Assembly (NCBI GenBank): GCA_019310535.1
Contig: JAFDED010000006.1
Span: forward strand, 26,657-90,656
DNA length: 64,000 bases
Source of the DNA: Deltaproteobacteria bacterium
GTDB lineage: Bacteria > Desulfobacterota > JAFDED01
Reading direction: 5' to 3'
Positions within the stretch are counted from its first letter, which is position 1. Each line of letters opens with the position of its first letter. Below the pieces are notes generated by a model that was not told where the DNA came from, ran no database searches, and saw only the letters and a program-made list of their open reading frames with translations. Of this stretch, positions 46,101 through 54,003 are shown one piece after another. Both the position numbers and the translations under genes were made by a program.

Positions 46101-47379
46101 GTTTCTGGACAGCCTGAAAAACGCCGGGGAGATCTCTGATCGAGCCGTATCATATACGAATCCCAATATTAACCTCATCGAGCGCAACAAGCTTGATCGG
46201 ATATTGTACATTCCCGCCATGACCTACCAAGCCCAGGCCCTGGCAGGGGCCTTTGAGGCGTGCGGTGTCCAAGTGGTCGTCATGCCTGAATCCGACGAGC
46301 GCACCCTCCACTGGGGACGAAAGCTGACATCAGGTCGCGAATGCTATCCCTGCATTCTTACAACCGGCGATATGGTTCGTCAGATAATGGACGAATCCTT
46401 CGATCGCCATCGCAGTGCCTTTTTTATGCCGGGAGGGACAGGGCCTTGTCGGTTCGGGCAGTATAATGCGTTTCACCGCCTTGTTCTGGATGAGATAGGG
46501 TATCCTGATGTTCCCATCGTCTCCCCTAATCAGGACGAAGACATGTATTCGCAGTTGGAGATAGTCGGCGCGGATTACGCCCGCATTGCATGGCAGGGTA
46601 TTGTGGCCATCGATCTCCTGGAAAAGATGCTTTACGAGACTCGCCCGTATGAGAAGAACCCGGGGGATACGGACCGTGTCTTCATGGAAGGGGTTCTGAA
46701 AATCCGCGAAGCCCTTAAGAACCGCAAAGAGCTGATTCCGATTCTCCTTCAAACACGCGACGCCATGGCTGGGATCGAGCTTGATCGCTCAAACCACCGG
46801 CCAATAATCGGCATTGTCGGAGAGATATACATCCGGACCAACACTTTCTCCAACGAAAATGTAATCCGGGAGATTGAAAATCTGGGCGGAGAAGTACGCT
46901 TGCCTCCTGTGAGCGAGTGGATTCTGTATACTAATTTTACCTCGCGCCGCAACAGCATTATCAACCACAATTACGGGATTTTATTACGGTCTCTTTTTAA
47001 CATGTTTTTTCAACACAAAGACGAACGCGCCCTTGAAGCGGTCTTTCATGGAACGCTGAAGAACCTGGAGGAGCCCACCATAAGGGAGACTCTGCGCAAA
47101 GCAGGGCCGTATGTTCACGATTCTTTCGAGGGCGAAGCCATCCTGAGCGTCGGGAAAAGCCTCGATTTCATTGAAAAGGGTGTAAGCGGTATCATAAATA
47201 TCATGCCCTTCACGTGCATGCCGGGGACTATAGTCGCTGCGATCATGAAACGCCTGCGGCAGAACGAGGGCAATATACCGGTGCTGAACATGGCGTTTGA
47301 CGGCCAGCAGCAGACCAACACCCGCACCCGCCTGGAGGCGTTCATTTACCAGGCGAGGCAGTTTAAGCCGCGGCATTGA
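43150..47379 (+). CDS. 2-hydroxyacyl-CoA dehydratase activase, giant fused form
   Basis: 1,409 residues. Two ASKHA ATPase domains lie in tandem: IGLDVGSVSLNTVLMD (near 11) with NTLCAAGTGSFLDQQ, and IGIDVGSISTNVVVID (near 332) with NKVCAAGTGSFLEEQ. Each has a second cysteine (AGRCSVFA, GERCTVFM), the pattern that binds a [4Fe-4S] cluster. A CKDCPNRCEIR knuckle (near 615) leads to DUF2229 and a 2-hydroxyacyl-CoA dehydratase (HgdB-like) region filling the C-terminal half. Activases of this type inject electrons into dehydratases. Such four-part proteins occur in many anaerobes and their partner is unclear. GGAGAGGAGAA precedes the ATG. No dehydratase subunits are adjacent. Confidence 0.9.
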   Translation: MVNRKAIKDSDLYIGLDVGSVSLNTVLMDPKREILEDHYDRIKGRPLETVDRVLSEILSRVDGAGIQCVYITGIGGKLVAELIDGIFVNELIAHAKAVRALHPEVRTIIEMGGEDSKLILLKAEGEKGLEIVDFSMNTLCAAGTGSFLDQQANRLKLAIEEISSLALQSTSPPRIAGRCSVFAKSDMIHLQQAAAPDYDIVAGLCYAVARNFKGNIGRGIKLLPPISFQGGVAANLGVRKAFRDILEVEENQFIIPTHFASMGAIGAVLIGMEEDEERAPFHLSLQKLRDYLHSYKKASRFHEPLELSPANKRAPQEHCGIPKDAEGQLDAYIGIDVGSISTNVVVIDAQGNVLSKAYLMTAGRPLEAIKEGLRLVGREVGQKVRILGAGTTGSGRYLTGDFIGADIVRNEITAQATAAANIDSKVDTIFEIGGQDSKYISLRDGAIVDFDMNKVCAAGTGSFLEEQAEKLGISIKKEFGRLALGAKRPVWLGERCTVFMESDLVHHQQEGARIDDLVAGLSYSIVENYLNKVVSGRKIGDHVFFQGGTAFNKGVVAAFEKVLGQPITVPPHHDVTGAIGVALLSMWERTWEKSRFKGFELGNRSYEIVPFECKDCPNRCEIRRVSIQGERPLFYGSRCEKYDVDRARKSLGEGLPDLFLEREQLLLGSDADEGLPPHAPVIGIPRILFFHELFPFWRTFFNRLGLRVILSDRTNKKLIHVGGEMVVAETCFPIKVSHGHVWDLIEKGVKKIFMPSIIDLFREGYWEGSGYNCPYIQTFPYTVRSAIDFNEHGVELLSPVFHFGPPRRAILEKELMDFGRSLGKGRFEVRRAITDAFRAQDEFYRSCRRRGEEVLKNLPDGRPSMVIISRVYNGCDLGVNLDLPRKLKKLGILAIPLDFLSLDGVERVPGMEYMYWKYGQRFLAAAEILKGYRRLYPIYISNFGCGPDSFISHFFHDRLEGKPYLQLEFDEHSADAGVITRLEAFLDSLKNAGEISDRAVSYTNPNINLIERNKLDRILYIPAMTYQAQALAGAFEACGVQVVVMPESDERTLHWGRKLTSGRECYPCILTTGDMVRQIMDESFDRHRSAFFMPGGTGPCRFGQYNAFHRLVLDEIGYPDVPIVSPNQDEDMYSQLEIVGADYARIAWQGIVAIDLLEKMLYETRPYEKNPGDTDRVFMEGVLKIREALKNRKELIPILLQTRDAMAGIELDRSNHRPIIGIVGEIYIRTNTFSNENVIREIENLGGEVRLPPVSEWILYTNFTSRRNSIINHNYGILLRSLFNMFFQHKDERALEAVFHGTLKNLEEPTIRETLRKAGPYVHDSFEGEAILSVGKSLDFIEKGVSGIINIMPFTCMPGTIVAAIMKRLRQNEGNIPVLNMAFDGQQQTNTRTRLEAFIYQARQFKPRH

Positions 47380-47462
47380 GGCAGTGTGCAATGTATGGAT
47401 GCTGCATGCACCGTCCGTTTTTACAGTGCTAAAATTGAATTGAACGGGAAAACTACTGTCCA

Positions 47463-47702
47463 GTGAAGTGGGTCGAGGTCCAAGTCGAATGTTACGAAGG
47501 GTATAGATCCAGGGAGACGCCCAGGCGGCTGATCACGGAGGATGCCGTCATCGGTGTCAAGGAGATATTGGATCGCTGGTACGAGGGCGGCGTTCGGGGA
47601 GGCTCGGTGGTTTTGAATTATTTTAAAGTTCGCGGAGACAACGGAAAAATATATCTTCTCCGCTATAATGCCCTTTTTGACCGGTGGGTCATGGCGGTTT
47701 AG
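47463..47702 (+). CDS. Small unknown protein
   Basis: 79 residues from a GTG start. The sequence (KWVEVQVECYEGYRSRETPR, YNALFDRWVMAV) looks like a compact strand-rich fold and has clear coding bias. I recognise no family. It lies between the activase and the probable selenoprotein, all on the + strand, and could share their transcript. The ribosome site is weak, so the start is uncertain. Confidence 0.6.
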   Translation: MKWVEVQVECYEGYRSRETPRRLITEDAVIGVKEILDRWYEGGVRGGSVVLNYFKVRGDNGKIYLLRYNALFDRWVMAV

Positions 47703-47806
47703 ACATATACCTGACTTAAAGGCTTTCGATGGTTGTGTAAGATAATGGCAGCGGCAACCGCTGCTGCTGCAGCACGGCGGTTGACTCCCTGAGAAAAGGA
47801 TGCTGT

Positions 47807-48403
47807 ATGGAAGGTTTGAAGTTCGTTGTTTTCTCAGACTACGTCTGACCCTATTGTTTCATCGGCCAGGTGCTGGCAGAGCGGCTGGAAAAGGACCTTG
47901 ATTTCCAGGCGGAATGGAAGGGTCTGGAGATTCATCCTGAGACACCACCGGCTGGGATGCCCGTGGAGCGCCGTTCCAGCCCCCACATGATCTCAGTCCT
48001 GGAAAACATCAAACACCTTTCCCGCGCGGTGGGGCTTGAAATGAGCATTCAGGGCTTTCGCTCCAACTCCCGCCTGTCACTGGAAGGGGCGGAGTTCGCC
48101 AGGGATAAAGGGCGTTTCGCCGCTTATAACCGGGCGGTCTTTGAGGCCTATTTCCAGAAAGGGCGCAACATAGGTGATATGACCGTCCTGGAGGGGATCG
48201 CGCGGGAAGTCGGCCTGGAGCCGACAGAGTTCAGGGAAGCTCTCATGGATGGACGCTATCATAGCGTGCTGGCGGATACTCTGGCGGAGGCTCAACGGTT
48301 ATCCATCCCGGGAGTCCCGGCCTTTATATTTGGTGAACGCGTGGTGGTTGGAGCGCAGCCCTACGAAACTCTGCGCCAGGCCGCGCTGGAGGCGGTGGGG
48401 TGA
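47807..48403 (+). CDS. DsbA/FrnE-like thiol oxidoreductase, probable selenoprotein (UGA at codon 14)
   Basis: 198 residues if UGA is read as selenocysteine. The frame opens MEGLKFVVFSDYV, then TGA at 47846-47848, then PYCFIGQVLAERLE. Relatives read FSDYVCPWCYIG here, so the stop stands exactly at the first active-site cysteine (U-P-Y-C). Everything downstream is a normal DsbA-family helical insert and a C-terminal thioredoxin part with the cis-Pro loop (SIPGVPAFIFGERVVVGAQP). AAGGA lies 6 bases before the ATG. A SECIS-like hairpin begins just after the UGA. There is no signal peptide, so it acts in the cytoplasm. Starting at a GTG after the UGA would lose the active site. Confidence 0.85.
47849..47885 (+). 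promoter_or_regulatory. Candidate bacterial SECIS element
   Basis: GCCAG (47865-47869) and CTGGC (47873-47877) pair perfectly around the loop GUG. The loop's G-U starts 22 bases after the UGA, within the 16-37 base window known for bacterial SECIS elements, and the loop begins with GU as SelB requires. Two further pairs (U-A, C-G) extend the stem past a G-A mismatch. Confidence 0.7.
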
Positions 48404-48724
48404 AACAATGTATGATTAAATTGTTTAAATAATAAATAAGGTAAAGAGAATTTTGCGGAGAGACGAGCATGCGGCTGAGACTGGGATCAGTAAAAATCCA
48501 GGGATATAAGCCGTTCAGAGATTTGAATTTTTCAGGTTCTTAGAGACAGTCTATACCAGGACATCCCGCCTGAGATCATACCCGGTTCTATAGTCCTGCA
48601 GATTTTTCATATACCTGGACCTGAGAGGTTTTGGTGGGGTATTGAAATTGATACAGGCAGGCCAATTTCTTTACTCTATCAAGGCGAGCTGATAGGACCT
48701 ATTGGCCGCTCTCATATTTCTTTA
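48404..48724. other. Intergenic region with ATPase debris
   Basis: Between the selenoprotein and the TRAP permease end. It holds the short ATPase-like fragment at 48469-48543 and a shifted open stretch reading into the TRAP gene. No intact gene is seen. Confidence 0.4.
48469..48543 (+). pseudogene. N-terminal fragment of an AAA-type ATPase
   Basis: The frame begins MRLRLGSVKIQGYKPFRDLN and stops after 24 codons. The xVKIxGYKPFxDL pattern is the usual first strand of SMC/OLD-like defence ATPases, just before Walker A. The following ~180 bases stay open in a shifted frame without a P-loop, so the gene is truncated or shifted. Confidence 0.4.
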
Positions 48725-50008
48725 TCAAAAGCCATATCCCAACAGATGCGGGAGCCATAAGCTTATTTGCGGGAAATAGGTCAAGAATAAAATGCAAATG
48801 ATGATTGCCGCGATATGCGGCAGCACATGGAGGCTCAATCTCTCAAGACTCACGTCGGCAAGCTGGCATGCCACAAAAAGGTTTACACCCAGTGGAGGCG
48901 TCAGGAATGCAACCTCGTTGGTTACCACAAATATAATGCCAAAATGGATGGGATCCACTCCCAGCATCGTTACCACCGGCAAGAGAACGGGTGTAACGAT
49001 GATAATTGTTGAGAGAGTCTCCATGAACATCCCCAGAATAATAAACATGCCGATAATCAGAAGCATTATTACAAACCAGTTGGAGGAAATGCCGGCAAGG
49101 AAATTGGCCAGCCGTAAGGGCGCCTTGTTGACCGTGAGAATCTGGCCAAAAACGGTGGATGTGCCGACAATAATCATAGCGGTGGAGATGCGGGCCGAAT
49201 CGGTGAGAGCTTCCATGATTAAACGAAAATTGAGCGCACGATTGATCACCGCCCCCACAAAAAACCCATAAATTACGGCAACAACCGAGGCTTCAACAGG
49301 AGTGAATATACCCGCATAAATTCCTCCTAAAATCAAGAATGGCGCCGCAATGGAAAACTTGCCTCTCCAGCACGCCACTAAAAATTCTTTAAGGACGAAG
49401 GGCTCTCCGGTTCCTTTGTAACCCATCCGGCGGGCAACAATATAAGCCACCAGACTATGAGAGATGCCGATGATGACCCCGGGTATAAATCCTGCGATGA
49501 AAAGGCCGACAATTGAACATTGGGCTATCACACCGTAAATGATCATAGGATTACTGGGCGGTATCAGAATTCCCAACGTGCCGCCCGATGACGATACCGC
49601 GCCTGCATATCCCCTGTCATAGCCGTGTCGTAACATGGCAGGAATCATCATGGATCCTACAGCAGCCACCGTACCGGGCCCGGATCCGCTGATGGCGGAA
49701 AAAAACATGCATGCCAGAATGGTGGCGATGCCCAGACCTCCGGTGACCCGGCCGGTAAACTTTGAGATCACGTCAATAATCTGTTTGGTGACCCCTCCAT
49801 ACTCCATGAGGGATCCGGCCAGAATAAAGCACGGTATGGCCAGCAGCGGGAATTTATCCACGCCCTGGTAGAGGGTTTGGGCCACAATGAGCATGGGAAC
49901 ATCCGAGACAGAAAGGGCAACAAAGGTGGCAATGCCCAGTGACATAAAGATAGGAATGCCGATTAATAAACAAAGTCCCAGGGTAATAAGCAACAATGCC
50001 AGAGTCAT
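48725..50008 (-). CDS. dctM: TRAP transporter large permease subunit
   Basis: 427 residues with about 12 membrane segments. Family blocks are LLAIPCFILAGSLMEYGG, FFSAISGSGPGTVAAVGSMMIPAM, SSSGGTLGILIPPSNPMIIYGV and PPLGVNLFVACQLA. It moves an organic acid with a sodium or proton gradient. Its ATG overlaps the small-subunit stop by four bases. GAGGGAGA is the ribosome site. No DctP-type binding protein lies on either side. Confidence 0.93.
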   Translation of the reverse strand: MTLALLLITLGLCLLIGIPIFMSLGIATFVALSVSDVPMLIVAQTLYQGVDKFPLLAIPCFILAGSLMEYGGVTKQIIDVISKFTGRVTGGLGIATILACMFFSAISGSGPGTVAAVGSMMIPAMLRHGYDRGYAGAVSSSGGTLGILIPPSNPMIIYGVIAQCSIVGLFIAGFIPGVIIGISHSLVAYIVARRMGYKGTGEPFVLKEFLVACWRGKFSIAAPFLILGGIYAGIFTPVEASVVAVIYGFFVGAVINRALNFRLIMEALTDSARISTAMIIVGTSTVFGQILTVNKAPLRLANFLAGISSNWFVIMLLIIGMFIILGMFMETLSTIIIVTPVLLPVVTMLGVDPIHFGIIFVVTNEVAFLTPPLGVNLFVACQLADVSLERLSLHVLPHIAAIIICILFLTYFPQISLWLPHLLGYGF

Positions 50009-50547
50009 GATCTCTCCCTCTTTTCAACCGTACGCTCAGTGGCTAATAGATCGACTCCCAGAGCCTCAAAACCTCCACGTCGATAATCCCGTAAGTGTCC
50101 TTCGATTATCCGGTAGCTCATCAGGAGAAATCCAGCCGGTACAATGCAATAGATGTAGGCCATATTCCATTGCAAAGCAGGAGATATATAACTGAATTGG
50201 AATAAATGCTTGACCTGGAGAACGCCCTGATGTGCAAAAAAAAGATTAATAACCACCCAGATCACGTCGGCAAACACGTTGACAAAGCGGCGGAATCGCT
50301 CCGGCAGGAGCAGTTGGGGCGCGGTGACCCTGATGTGTATTCGCTCTTTCGCCCCGAGAATTGCTCCCATGTAGACCAACCACACAAAAGCAAATCTGCT
50401 CAATTCCTCAGACCATGTCAGCGCGGCGTTCAAAACGAACCGGAAAAAAACCTGAGATCCTAAACAAAAAACCATCAGCACCGTGAGAAAAGCGCAAAAG
50501 TATTTCTCAAAATTGTCATAAACCTCAAAAACTATTTTTCGTACCAT
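50005..50547 (-). CDS. dctQ: TRAP transporter small permease subunit
   Basis: 180 residues with four membrane segments. The DctQ motif WSEELSRFAFVWLVYMGAIL and KERIHIRV are present. It pairs with the large subunit directly downstream. The ATG at 50547 follows AGGAGAC; a longer frame up to 50634 adds a charged tail (RRPLKPKKKPG) without a ribosome site. The divergent E1-alpha gene starts about 415 bases away. Confidence 0.9.
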   Translation of the reverse strand: MVRKIVFEVYDNFEKYFCAFLTVLMVFCLGSQVFFRFVLNAALTWSEELSRFAFVWLVYMGAILGAKERIHIRVTAPQLLLPERFRRFVNVFADVIWVVINLFFAHQGVLQVKHLFQFSYISPALQWNMAYIYCIVPAGFLLMSYRIIEGHLRDYRRGGFEALGVDLLATERTVEKRERS

Positions 50548-50961
50548 GGCGGTGTCTCCTGTCCCATAATTCTCTGGTAAATTACCAGGCTTCTTTTTTG
50601 GTTTCAATGGCCGGCGATCTTTTGATACTCTCACAATTCAAATGGTAAAGAAGGATCACAACCCCGAAAGCGGTTCTCCGCGATTCCCGTGCCGGAAGGT
50701 TCCCCGCGCTGTTATCACAGTATCGTAAAAAACAATATATTATATTCATTACATATGCTTACATAAAATGTTACCAAGGTTCCCGTGGATCGCCTATTGT
50801 AGCATTCATATGTACATTATGCTATAGTTCCTTCCATGCATGATTTGGTCATCATTTGCTCTTCCGCTCTCTGGAAGACTCTGAAATACTTGATAGCTTC
50901 TCACGACGGTTTGATAAGAAAATGAAAAAGTCCATCCCCGCAGTTATAAGGAGTTGTGCAA
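50548..50961. other. Divergent upstream region of dctQM and the E1-alpha gene
   Basis: AT-rich in the middle (50730-50780). It must carry promoters for both directions, but no consensus pair at good spacing was found. No gene is seen. Confidence 0.4.
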
Positions 50962-51918
50962 ATGCTGGATAACCATACACTTATCCGCCTGTACCGCCTG
51001 ATGGTGCTTACCAGACGAACCGAAGAAGTTCTGAACGATGAGTTCCGTGCTGGTTCGATTCCTCGCTCCCCTCACTCGGGTATAGGCCATGAAGGATTTT
51101 CCGTGGGAGCTGTGGCTCCTCTTCGTCAGGACGATTACTTGTTTGGGAGCCATCGCGGGATCGGACACAGTATCGCCAAGGGGATGGCTCCTTCCGCCAT
51201 TATCGCCGAGGCCATGGGGCGGGTCGGGGGGTGCGGCAAAGGCAGAGCAGGCTCACCGGTGGACACCTCCCTTGGAGTCCTTGGTATAAGCGGATGCCAG
51301 GGAGGCAATCACGTGATCGCCACGGGCACGGCTCTGTCTGCCAGCATGAGGCAAACCCAACAGGTAACTGCGTGCTTTTTTGGGGATGCCACAGCCAACC
51401 GCGGGACATTTCTGGAAGGTATCAACATGGCTGCGGTGTGGAAGCTTCCCGTGTTGTTCTTTTGCGAGAACAACTTCTGGGGTTTCTCCACACCTATCCT
51501 CAAGGCAATGGCCGTTGAGAATGTGGCAGATCGGGCTCCGAGCCTGGGGCTACCCGGGGTGATTGTGGATGGCAACGACGTGATCGCCGTTTATGAGGAG
51601 ACATCCAAAGCTATTGAACGGGCACGGAAAGGAGAAGGGCCGACTCTCATCGAGGGCAAGACCTATCGGTGGCGAGGACATCACGAAAAAGACCCTGACT
51701 TCTATCGTAGCGCTGAAGACATAGAAGAATGGAAGGAAAAGTGCCCGATCCGGCGGCTGAAAGAGCGGATGCTAAAGGATGAATTATTAAAAAAGACGGA
51801 ATTCGACGCCATTGACCGGGAGATCGAAAAAGAGGTCCTGGCAGCGGTAAAATGGGCCAAGGAGAGCCCGGCCCCGGGCACGGAAGAGCTTCACTTCGTA
51901 CATAACTATTACCTCTGA
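50962..51918 (+). CDS. Thiamine-diphosphate dehydrogenase E1 alpha subunit
   Basis: 318 residues. The TPP site runs from CFFGDATANRGTFLEGINMA to FFCENNFWGFSTP. GHEGFSVGAVAPLRQDDYLFGSHRGIGHSIAKG and KTYRWRGHHEKDP match acetoin- and pyruvate-dehydrogenase alpha chains. It decarboxylates a 2-oxo acid or cleaves acetoin, but needs a beta subunit and an E2. Neither is next to it: an S1-domain gene follows. AAGGAG lies 8 bases before the ATG at 50962. The partner must be elsewhere, or the gene has been left behind. Confidence 0.9.
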   Translation: MLDNHTLIRLYRLMVLTRRTEEVLNDEFRAGSIPRSPHSGIGHEGFSVGAVAPLRQDDYLFGSHRGIGHSIAKGMAPSAIIAEAMGRVGGCGKGRAGSPVDTSLGVLGISGCQGGNHVIATGTALSASMRQTQQVTACFFGDATANRGTFLEGINMAAVWKLPVLFFCENNFWGFSTPILKAMAVENVADRAPSLGLPGVIVDGNDVIAVYEETSKAIERARKGEGPTLIEGKTYRWRGHHEKDPDFYRSAEDIEEWKEKCPIRRLKERMLKDELLKKTEFDAIDREIEKEVLAAVKWAKESPAPGTEELHFVHNYYL

Positions 51919-52082
51919 TACCGAATCCGTGATACAAAAGACTTGTAGACATGATGGTCTCTCCTCCTTGATTGATTTTTTTATCCTAAAAGAGGAAAAC
52001 CTGATTATCCACAAACTTTCAAGAGCTAAAGTACGCAAATTCCGGATGAACCTTTAAAATTTTATTTCTACGGTGAGCAGGC

Positions 52083-53552
52083 ATGACAGAAGAAAAGAAT
52101 ATGGAAATGGAAGAGGAACTGAGCTTTGCCGAGCTTTTAGAGGCTAACCCCGAAATCCCCAGCAACGAGTTTGTTCCTGGAGATACCGTGTCAGGGGCAG
52201 TTGTCAGCATCAGCAAAGAAACTATCTTTGTTGATTTAGACGGGAAAAGCGAAGGTATTGTGGACCGCAAGGAGTTTCTGAGAGAAGACGGGAGTCTGAC
52301 CGTGGCGGTGGGCGACCGCGTGGAGCTTAAGGTTGCCTCTCTATCCGGCGGTATCTATCTGAGCAAGGGGCTTAAGATCCGCGGGGCCGAGGCTGTCGAG
52401 ATGCTCCGGGAGGCTCACCGGAACTCAATACCTGTGGAGGGAAAGGTTGCGGCCGAGATAAAGGGGGGCTTTGAGGTTGAAATAGCCAGCATTCGTGCAT
52501 TCTGCCCAATAAGCCAGATTGACCTTCAGTTCTGCGAAAATCCGGAAGAGCATATCGGGGCGAGGTACGCGTTCCACATCTTGGAATTCAAAGAAAAGGG
52601 GCGAAACATCATCCTCTCCCGGCGCTCAATCCTGAAAGAGGAGCAGGAACGAAAGGCAAGAGAGACCCTGGCGATACTCAAGCCCGACCGGGATTTTGAG
52701 GGAAAAATTACCAAGCTGAAAGAGTTTGGAGCGTTTGTGGATATCGGAGGAATCGAAGGAATGCTGCATGTGTCAGAGATATCCCATTCGCGGATAAAGC
52801 ATCCTTCCGAGATCCTTCAAAAGGGACAGATGGTAAAGGTGAAAGTGCTGAAAATCGAACAGGAGGAGGGTGGCGGCCGTCAGAGAATATCCCTCTCCAT
52901 GAAGGCGCTGGAGCCTGACGCCTGGGAAAAGGGTTTGGGATTCAAGGAGGGGGATGTTATCCCTGGGAAAGTCGCCAAATTGACTGATTTCGGGGCCTTT
53001 GTCGAGGTGGCCGAGGGCGTGGAGGGCCTTGTCCACATCTCCGAGATTAGCTATGAGCGCATATCCCATGCCAGTGCGGTTCTCAAAGAAGGGGATACGG
53101 TGGATGTGCTGATCATGGGAATAGACCATATGAGGCACCGTATATCCCTGTCCATCAAGGAAGCAGAGATCAAGCAACGGATGGAGGATCATGACCAGGG
53201 CCACGATACGGCAAGGCTGGAAGTAGGGCAGATTCTGATGGGAATTGCTGAAAACAGCAAGCCCTATGGCCTTTTTGTAAGGCTTCCCCAGCTCGGAATC
53301 GGGGTGAGGGGCTTGCTTCCCGCAGAGGAACTGAGAGTATCTGAAAAGGGTGATGTGATAAAGAAATTCCCTGAAGGAAAAGAAATTCAGGTGGAGATAG
53401 TATCCATAGACGAAAAGGGACGAATACGACTTTCACTAAAAGCAGTAAAACAAAAACGGGAACGGGAGGAGTATGTAAAATACCGTGAAAAGCTTGATAC
53501 ATCAGGGAAGCTGGGTACCCTGGGGGACCTTTTCAAGGGTCTGAAGCGATGA
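52083..53552 (+). CDS. S1-domain RNA-binding protein (ribosomal protein S1-like)
   Basis: 489 residues. Five S1-type repeats can be seen: near 34 (GDTVSGAVVSISKETIFVDL), 120 (VEGKVAAEIKGGFEVEI), 205 (FEGKITKLKEFGAFVDIGG), 290 (IPGKVAKLTDFGAFVEVAEG) and 385 (GQILMGIAENSKPYGLFVRL). The third and fourth are the most typical. The protein binds RNA in the cytoplasm and resembles the short S1 forms rather than six-repeat E. coli S1. The ribosome site is weak. It may not be the main S1 of the cell. Confidence 0.88.
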   Translation: MTEEKNMEMEEELSFAELLEANPEIPSNEFVPGDTVSGAVVSISKETIFVDLDGKSEGIVDRKEFLREDGSLTVAVGDRVELKVASLSGGIYLSKGLKIRGAEAVEMLREAHRNSIPVEGKVAAEIKGGFEVEIASIRAFCPISQIDLQFCENPEEHIGARYAFHILEFKEKGRNIILSRRSILKEEQERKARETLAILKPDRDFEGKITKLKEFGAFVDIGGIEGMLHVSEISHSRIKHPSEILQKGQMVKVKVLKIEQEEGGGRQRISLSMKALEPDAWEKGLGFKEGDVIPGKVAKLTDFGAFVEVAEGVEGLVHISEISYERISHASAVLKEGDTVDVLIMGIDHMRHRISLSIKEAEIKQRMEDHDQGHDTARLEVGQILMGIAENSKPYGLFVRLPQLGIGVRGLLPAEELRVSEKGDVIKKFPEGKEIQVEIVSIDEKGRIRLSLKAVKQKREREEYVKYREKLDTSGKLGTLGDLFKGLKR

Positions 53553-53574
53553 GTGAAAAGGGTTCACATGCGCC

Positions 53575-54003
53575 TTGGTTCTGTTCTTCGCGTTGATCGT
53601 GGCGGGCTACGCGATCCTGTCGAGCTGCGACCTCAACAAGCTCAAGCCGCATATTGCTCAGGCGGTCAGGCGTCTTGTCATGATCGAACCCGACATACTG
53701 GTTGAAACCGACAATTCAGGCAAATCGAACCTCCGGTTCGAAACTGCAAAGAAGGCGGAACCTGTCCAGCCACGGGAAAAGTCACCGTCCAAAAGCAAAA
53801 CGACGCTGCCGGCGCTGACCTTTAACAAGGTGCGGATTGAGAATAGGTGTATCAGTTACAAAGACGGCCGATCAGGTCAAACGTATGCGCTGACATTGGA
53901 ACGCCTGACCGCCGCCGCACACACGGACAATTCTGTTGAGCCGGAGATCAAAGGCTCACACAACAGCAAGCCTTTCCACGTCTTCGGCCGCGCATTAATG
54001 GAA
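53575..54003 (+). pseudogene. AsmA-family remnant
   Basis: The frame has a hydrophobic start (FFALIVAGYAI) and then LNKLKPHIAQAV, as in AsmA proteins. It jumps directly to RRLVMIEPDILVETDNSGKS and LPALTFNKVRIENRCISYKD, pieces that normally lie some 60 residues further on. It ends abruptly at the converging TRAP gene. The internal deletion and lost C-terminus (AsmA is usually over 600 residues) mark it as broken. The start codon is TTG, with a shifted ATG just before it. Confidence 0.6.
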
